Origin: Epichloe hybrida
Lineage: Eukaryota > Ascomycota > Sordariomycetes > Hypocreales > Clavicipitaceae
Direction: 5' to 3'
Assembly: GCA_019022495.1 (NCBI GenBank)
Contig: JAFEKR010000032.1
Coordinates: 62,001 to 126,000 of the forward strand
DNA length: 64,000 bases
Every line of letters starts with the position of its first letter. The stretch's first letter is position 1. Shown in pieces: positions 59,127-64,000 of the stretch. The notes beneath the pieces are model-generated. The model searched no databases. It was not told the DNA's origin and saw nothing but the letters and a program-made list of their open reading frames with translations. The position numbers and the translations under genes are program-made.

Positions 59127-59389
59127 TCATCTTCATCGCCTTCGCCATGGTGCATTTTTTGATCCTGTTGTGCGTGCTCGTTTGATGGAGATATCATGGT
59201 CTGATCCTCATTCTTGGGGGGATCGACTGCAGGTGCTGCTGAGGGAGCTTGTGGTGCCCTGGACGCGTCGTTGTCATCGTAGCTAAGGCGCAGGCGAATT
59301 AGTCAATGAAGAGTTTCCAAAGGGTTTGCTTGATAGTGAGCATACAGATCGGCGAAGAGATCATCTTCGAAGTTCTCGGGTTCCGTCAT
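56089..59389 (-). CDS. HRP1: two-RRM RNA-binding protein, Hrp1/Nab4-like
   Basis: Five exons: 59389-59346, 59282-58974, 57499-57459, 57375-57212 and 57120-56089, 529 aa with consistent phases. The N-terminus is acidic, with an Asp run from (GAC)n at about 59095-59127. RRM1 at about 118-190 reads KMFIGGLNWETTD-QSLREYF, SRGFGFLTF; RRM2 at about 203-275 reads SKIFVGGVSQETTDQEF, RGFGFVTF. A Met/Gln/Asn-rich prion-like region (about 300-430) and a Gly/Arg-rich RGG tail follow. RRM pair plus Q-rich plus RGG is the Hrp1/Nab4 (cleavage factor IB) plan: it binds UA-rich RNA, acts in 3' end formation and shuttles with mRNA. Intron 2 (58973-57500) is 1474 nt, far longer than any other here; its GTAAGT and ATTAG sites and the DDG-KMFIGG join are good, but it needs cDNA support. 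Confidence 0.88.
57500..58973 (-). other. 1.47-kb intron of the Hrp1-like gene
   Basis: It is bounded by GTAAGT (58973 leftward) and ATTAG (ending 57500) and joins two halves of a well-conserved RRM1 start. The interior has only short open frames, CCATGTCCAG tandems near 57933-57958, and a T run near 58504. No encoded RNA gene is recognised. Confidence 0.6.
59095..59127. repeat. (GTC)n trinucleotide run coding for Asp
   Basis: About eleven CGT/GTC units on the plus strand encode the poly-Asp stretch in the N-terminus of the Hrp1-like protein. Confidence 0.8.
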
Positions 59390-60100
59390 ATTAGTTGGCG
59401 GAGGTGAAGGCGAAGCTGGCAAGCAAAGCTTTGAGTAGAGAGAGTAGCACGGTCAGGTCCAAACCAGAGATCAAAGTGATTAGCAACAAGTCGGCAGCTG
59501 CTGCAGTGAGCAATTCGTAACTAAACCTCACGCGTTACTAGTCCATGCAACGAAGCTACGAGTCACAGGCTGATTGATGGTGATTAGGGTGGTGCCAGTG
59601 CGATTGAGATCTCGTCGAAAATGCAAGTCGGGTCAAGGTTTCTCGGGGTGAGATGCCAAAAGGCCAGAAGAAGGGGCTGCTGCTGCTGGGCACGGTGCTT
59701 AGTAAGACGGCAGACTGCGGAGAACTCCGGGCTAACCAGGTGCAAGTCACCCCACCAGGAATCCTCTGGCTTTGAGCCTGCTTTGTTGGCAGAGCTCACT
59801 GATCAGAGGCTTGAGCCGCTCCAACGCCCCCTGAAAGAAAGAAGTGTGTGCACTGTGAACTCGAGCTACAGTGGTGTGGGTGTACTATTACCACTATTAT
59901 TATCCGATGCACCGAGCCCGACTTCAAGATCCACCGCCGCCTGAGTAGGCGAGTCTTTGATCATGTCCGCTTCTCCAGGTTCTCCTCCATTTGCTCTCAA
60001 TCTTCGCGCAAACGAGGCTCTCGCCCAGCCTCTCAGCGCACTCTCCGCATCCTCGCACTATGAAGCGTCTTCTCGACTGCCTTGACGACCAGACCTGACC
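59390..60100. promoter_or_regulatory. divergent promoter region between HRP1 and GYP1
   Basis: 711 bases between two head-to-head start codons. I see no gene. No element can be named with confidence. Confidence 0.45.
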
Positions 60101-62526
60101 ATGTGGTCGTCATCCGGCAGCGGCAAGAAGCCCGTAGCTTCAGTAAGTCTCGTCCCATCGTTCATGGTGCTATCGTCTCCCCTCGTCCACATCGACGTCG
60201 GCCGCCGACACAAGTGACTTGGCTCGCCTTATTGACAGCAAACCTCACAGCCCCAGGAAATGGTCCAAGTCGGTACGTTAGTGTGCTAGCGCACTCAGCG
60301 TTCCATCGCCTGCCTATCTGCTGCATAAACTGACCACACTGTTGTTCACCCTGCTGCGTGAACAGACCGCTACCGAGTATGAAACACCTCCCAAGCCATG
60401 CCGACCATTGTTCAGAAGGACTCATTCCGCCCAATTTAGGTCCGCGTGCCCCATTCTGGAGGCCACCGATCAAAGACAATGCTCTTAAAAGGAGTGTGAC
60501 GACTCCGGCGGGTCGCGACCCGAATCTTGTCGTTGGCGCGGGATACTCGCATGCCGACATGCTCAAGTTCGATTCACTGTGCGTCTCGAAAATCGTTGGC
60601 CATGGCGATTGAGACATGCATTGTCAACTGATAACCACATACAGGAGCCTCTCTGGGAACCGGCCAAAAACGCCGCCGTCCATGTCCTCTGGCAAGGGTC
60701 GACACAGCGAATCGACCCCTCCCCCGCGCGCTTCTACCGGCGCAAACTCGCCGCCCCTCAAGAGCTACATCAACTTCCTCTCCAACACCAATGATGACTG
60801 GAAAGCCGACGAAGATGAAATGCTCGGCTACGATGACGACGACGGCGATGACTTTGGCCTGCCAAGCCTGTCCAACATGAAGAGGAGGTCGAAGAGAATG
60901 GCAACACAGAAGAACAAGACGAATCCTAAGGCCAATGCCAATGCAAGTATCGATACCGGGGTTTTGTCACCGGCACTGGACGGCAGATTTGGCCTGGGAG
61001 GAAGGCGGCATTCAGACAGTGCCGACATTGCCGTAGAGCGTCCCTCGCTGTCATATCCAATGCCTAAAAAGAGCGAGGGCAAGATCCTTCGACCGCAATA
61101 CAAGGATATTCTTCAAGGTACGTGTGATCCCATTCGTTCACTTTTACTCTTATTCCCGCCTCCCGCCTCCCGCCTCCCGCCTCCCGCCTCCCGCTTTCTC
61201 TTGCAGCCATTGGTTTTCCATCGACGAGCGAACTGACATGTCCACGTCGCGACAGACCCCGCCAACGCCCTGCATCTGATAAACTACCCATCCATTCCCG
61301 CCAATGCCACCGCCAAAGAAGCCGACGCCACCAACTCTCGCATCACAAGAATCAACAAGTTTAAAAAGCTTCTTCAAGCCTCATCCATTCCGCTACCAGA
61401 GCTCCGCGCGCTGGCCTGGTCGGGCGTCCCGGGAGAAGTTCGCGCCATGACCTGGCAGCTCCTACTGAGTTATCTGCCCACCAACAGCGAGCGCAGAGTG
61501 GCAACGCTCGAGCGAAAGCGCAAGGAATACACCGACGGCGTACGGCAGGCCTTTGAACGGGTCGGTGCAAACGTGGCGTCTCCTGGACGAGCACGAGGAC
61601 TCGACGAAGCCGTCTGGCACCAAATCAGCATAGATGTTCCCCGAACCAACCCGCACATAGAGCTCTACAGCTACGAGGCGACACAGCGATCGCTAGAACG
61701 CATCCTGTACGTCTGGGCCGTGCGGCACCCAGCAAGCGGCTACGTCCAAGGCATAAACGACCTCGTCACGCCCTTTTTCCAGGTCTTCCTCGGCCTGTAC
61801 ATTACCGATGCCAACATCGAAGCGGGCATGGACCCAGGCCAGCTCCCCAAATCGGTGCTTGATGCCGTCGAGGCCGATTCATTCTGGTGTCTGACCAAGC
61901 TCCTAGACGGCATCCAAGATCACTATATTGTCGCGCAGCCCGGCATCCAGCGCCAGGTCGGAGCGCTGCGCGACCTCACCGCCCGAATTGACTCGGCCCT
62001 CTCCAAACACCTCGAGCAAGAGGGCGTCGAGTTCATCCAGTTCAGTTTCCGGTGGATGAACTGCCTCCTCATGCGAGAAATAAGTGTGAAGAATATCATC
62101 CGCATGTGGGACACCTATCTCGTATGTCGGACCCTCGTTACTTCCCCTCTATCTCCAGTGTCATTGTCAAAAACCTTGAATCCATCACACCCCGTATCTC
62201 TCTGCAGGATACCGCTCTGCTCCTCCCAAGCCTCAAACTAACCAAAACATCCTCTCGACGCCCCACAGGCCGAAGAGCAAGGCTTCTCCGAATTCCATCT
62301 CTACGTCTGCGCCGCCCTTCTCGTGAAGTGGTCCGACAAACTCACAAAAATGGACTTTCAAGAAGTCATGATGTTCCTCCAGAGCCTGCCGACCAAGTCG
62401 TGGACCGAAAAGGACATAGAGTTGCTGCTCAGCGAGGCCTTTATCTGGCAGAGCTTGTACAAGGGCTCTGCGGCGCATCTGAAGGGCGGGCCTAGTAAGC
62501 CTCTTCTCTCGAATTTGCAATTATAG
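60101..62526 (+). CDS. GYP1: TBC-domain Rab GTPase-activating protein, Gyp1-like
   Basis: Model: 60101-60142, 60239-60276, 60366-60578, 60645-61117, 61256-62121 and 62269-62526, 629 aa. The last four exons are secure; the first two are tentative, since joining them needs a GTTAGT donor at 60277 rather than the stronger GTACGT at 60273. An ATG at 60382 could start a shorter protein. The N-terminal third is Ser/Pro-rich with SPPLKSYINFLSNTNDDW. The TBC domain (about 300-600) begins LRALAWSGVPGEVRAMTW and holds both catalytic fingers: IDVPRTNPH (Arg finger, IxxDxxR) and GYVQGIND (Gln finger, YxQ). NIIRMWDTYL-AEEQGFSEFHLYVCAALL crosses the last intron. Gyp1 accelerates GTP hydrolysis by Ypt1/Rab1-class GTPases at the Golgi; that role is assigned by family. 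Confidence 0.85.
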
Positions 62527-63267
62527 CGAATGCATTTCTTGGGCTTCGATTTCGACATGTTGTTACCCCCACCCGTCGAGTGCGTGGGCCTCACTCTGGA
62601 ATGTATAGGCAAGAGAAGTGTTTGGAATTGGGATGTATACGGAAGTCAATGACATCCGTACTCAAATTGTCCAGAAGTGGGCATGGAGCATTCACACATG
62701 TCATGAATGAATCGGGCGTCATGATATTTGACCATTTGTAGACGTGGCCGACAACTTGACGAGTTCAAGACTCACGATTGCCCAAGGCATTCGCGCGACA
62801 TACACCCCGTCTTTTGCGGTTCAATAGCAATCATCCAAAACTGCCCTCAGACAGATGAAGGGGGAAAAGACCGGTTGACCCTGCCTCCCACGGTTCTAGT
62901 GCGTTGATCCAACAATGGTGTAGCCCAGAAAGTACATGGACACTCAAAAGCCTTCCACACTCTGAGCCCAGTGTAGCATAAATGAAAAAACACTCCATGG
63001 CTTCCTCCAACGCCCAGCTGATGTAATGCCTAAAAAGAAGAAGAAAGAAAACAATATCAAAAAGAAATGCTTTGTGAAGAACATACTCCTCTTACACACC
63101 AAGGCTTGTTATACATGATTTGTCTAGTCTGCAATGCAAAAGAGTACGAAAGAAAGAAAAAAAATGCAATGTCTGTCCAAGGCGAAGAACTATCCTCGTC
63201 GAGGGATGTAGGTTCCTTTAAAAAAAATAAAGCCAGGGATTGCGTTAATTTCATGGCAACCACAGTT
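62527..63267. other. spacer between convergent genes
   Basis: 3' flanks of GYP1 (+) and the GT90 gene (-). A GTAAGC site just before the GYP1 stop could define one more small exon, but the in-frame stop is simpler. Nothing else is recognised. Confidence 0.5.
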
Positions 63268-64000
63268 TCACTTCGTCTCGACCATTTTGAGATCCTCTAC
63301 ATAGGCAAGTGTGTGTCTATTCTCGTCACAGACTCTCGCCCATTCGAGTAGAAGTCGCCAAACGTATAGACGCATGTCTTCCCTGCGAAGAACCTTTTCG
63401 GACCATGCTTGGCCTTGTTCGGCGATGAAGCGCGCCGCGTCGTCTCCCGGGCCTCCGTTGTCGGAAAAGTAGTCGAGAATCGGGTACAGGTCTTGAAAGG
63501 TGTTGTCAAAGGGAACAAAATGGACCCACGGGGTGAGTCGATCATCGTGCCATTCCGCATAGACAGTGGCCTTGAGAGGTAAGCTAGTGGATCGAAGGAA
63601 GCCTCGAAATCGAGCGGAAAAGGAGTTGCCGTCAACGTCCGGGAGAAACTTATATTCGTATTGCTTCTTCATGGCCATATGGCCCTGCTTGGAGAACGAG
63701 TCGATGTAAAAGCGACATTCTTCGGAAGAACAGAGATGAACGAAGCCGGCGTTGGCAAACTCCTTGATCCAGGGTCCGAGATTGCCGTTGTGAAGGCGCG
63801 CACTGGGGTACAGATCGGCTGAGGGGAAATCGAATGTTTTGGCGCGAACTCCAGACTCCTCGGCTTCCGTAATAACAGTGGCGTTGAGCATTTGAACAAG
63901 TCGCTGACGTTGGAAGTGATGCCAGTTGTGTTCTTTGGCGCGGCCGCCTGAACTCTCGCCCCGCCAGACGGCGCCATCCTTCTTTCGATTCCAACTCGAG
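63268..64000 (-). CDS. GT90 / CAP10-like glycosyltransferase, C-terminal part
   Basis: The gene continues beyond the right edge; 244 codons of its C-terminal end are visible in one open frame. Reading from the edge: DGAVWRGESSGGR, HNWHHFQRQRLVQMLN, then YKFLPDVDGNSFSARFRGFL, STSLPLKATVYAEWHDDRL, PWVHFVPFDNTFQDLYPIL and a helical tail. This is the CAP10/GT90 pattern (RG-SSGGR, K-LPD-DG-S-S-RF, P-VHY/HFVP). Fungal relatives such as the cryptococcal xylosyltransferases work in the Golgi as type II membrane proteins on glycans of the cell surface. The membrane anchor would lie outside this window. Donor sugar and acceptor are not deducible. Confidence 0.85.
   Translation of the reverse strand, partial: SSWNRKKDGAVWRGESSGGRAKEHNWHHFQRQRLVQMLNATVITEAEESGVRAKTFDFPSADLYPSARLHNGNLGPWIKEFANAGFVHLCSSEECRFYIDSFSKQGHMAMKKQYEYKFLPDVDGNSFSARFRGFLRSTSLPLKATVYAEWHDDRLTPWVHFVPFDNTFQDLYPILDYFSDNGGPGDDAARFIAEQGQAWSEKVLRREDMRLYVWRLLLEWARVCDENRHTLAYVEDLKMVETK

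Overview
The window is nuclear DNA of a filamentous ascomycete (Pezizomycotina, most likely a Sordariomycete; gene content and protein style suggest Hypocreales). Three observations support this. The genes are intron-poor, with short 55-220 nt GT-AG introns that carry CTAAC/CTGAC-like branch points. Every product recognised is a fungal family. A 10.5-kb AT-rich block carries the C-to-T / G-to-A signature of repeat-induced point mutation (RIP). All gene models were assembled by eye from reading frames and splice signals.

Left arm (1-9.6 kb): an Fhl1-type forkhead/FHA regulator (+) converges on a Boi1/2-type SH3-SAM-PH polarity protein (-). Island (9.58-20.14 kb): a RIP-destroyed Ty3/Gypsy-type retrotransposon on the minus strand (protease, reverse transcriptase and integrase relics, 119-bp terminal direct repeats), interrupted by a 1.69-kb hAT-like element with an exact 8-bp target duplication. 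Then come an SP-RING (SUMO ligase-like) gene, a MITE-bearing spacer (24.7-26.1 kb), an APH-fold kinase-like gene, a conserved unknown whose reading frame is broken, a HAD-type hydrolase, ribosomal protein L5 (uL18) and a 2-oxoglutarate/Fe(II) dioxygenase.

Right arm (34-64 kb): a 2.1-kb gene-free stretch with minisatellites; a leucine-rich-repeat, Mhp1-like protein with an apparent +1 frameshift in a C6 run; then two phospholipid genes back to back, a C2-domain phosphatidylserine decarboxylase (-) and choline-phosphate cytidylyltransferase (+), sharing a 1.9-kb intergenic region. A 3.5-kb repeat-rich spacer with another MITE follows, then a C2H2 + Fungal_trans transcription factor, a two-RRM Hrp1/Nab4-type RNA-binding protein with a 1.47-kb intron, the Rab GAP Gyp1, and a GT90 (CAP10-like) gene running off the right edge.

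The functional links I can see are modest. PSD2 and CCT feed the two routes to phosphatidylcholine and sit head to head. Fhl1 is the ribosomal-protein-gene regulator of yeasts, and a ribosomal protein gene lies 27 kb away. There is no biosynthetic gene cluster, CRISPR array, tRNA or rRNA that I can recognise. The most unusual items are the nested, RIP-inactivated transposons, three MITE-like elements, two broken reading frames, and short palindromes (TACGGATCCGTA, TACGGAGTA) scattered in the spacers.
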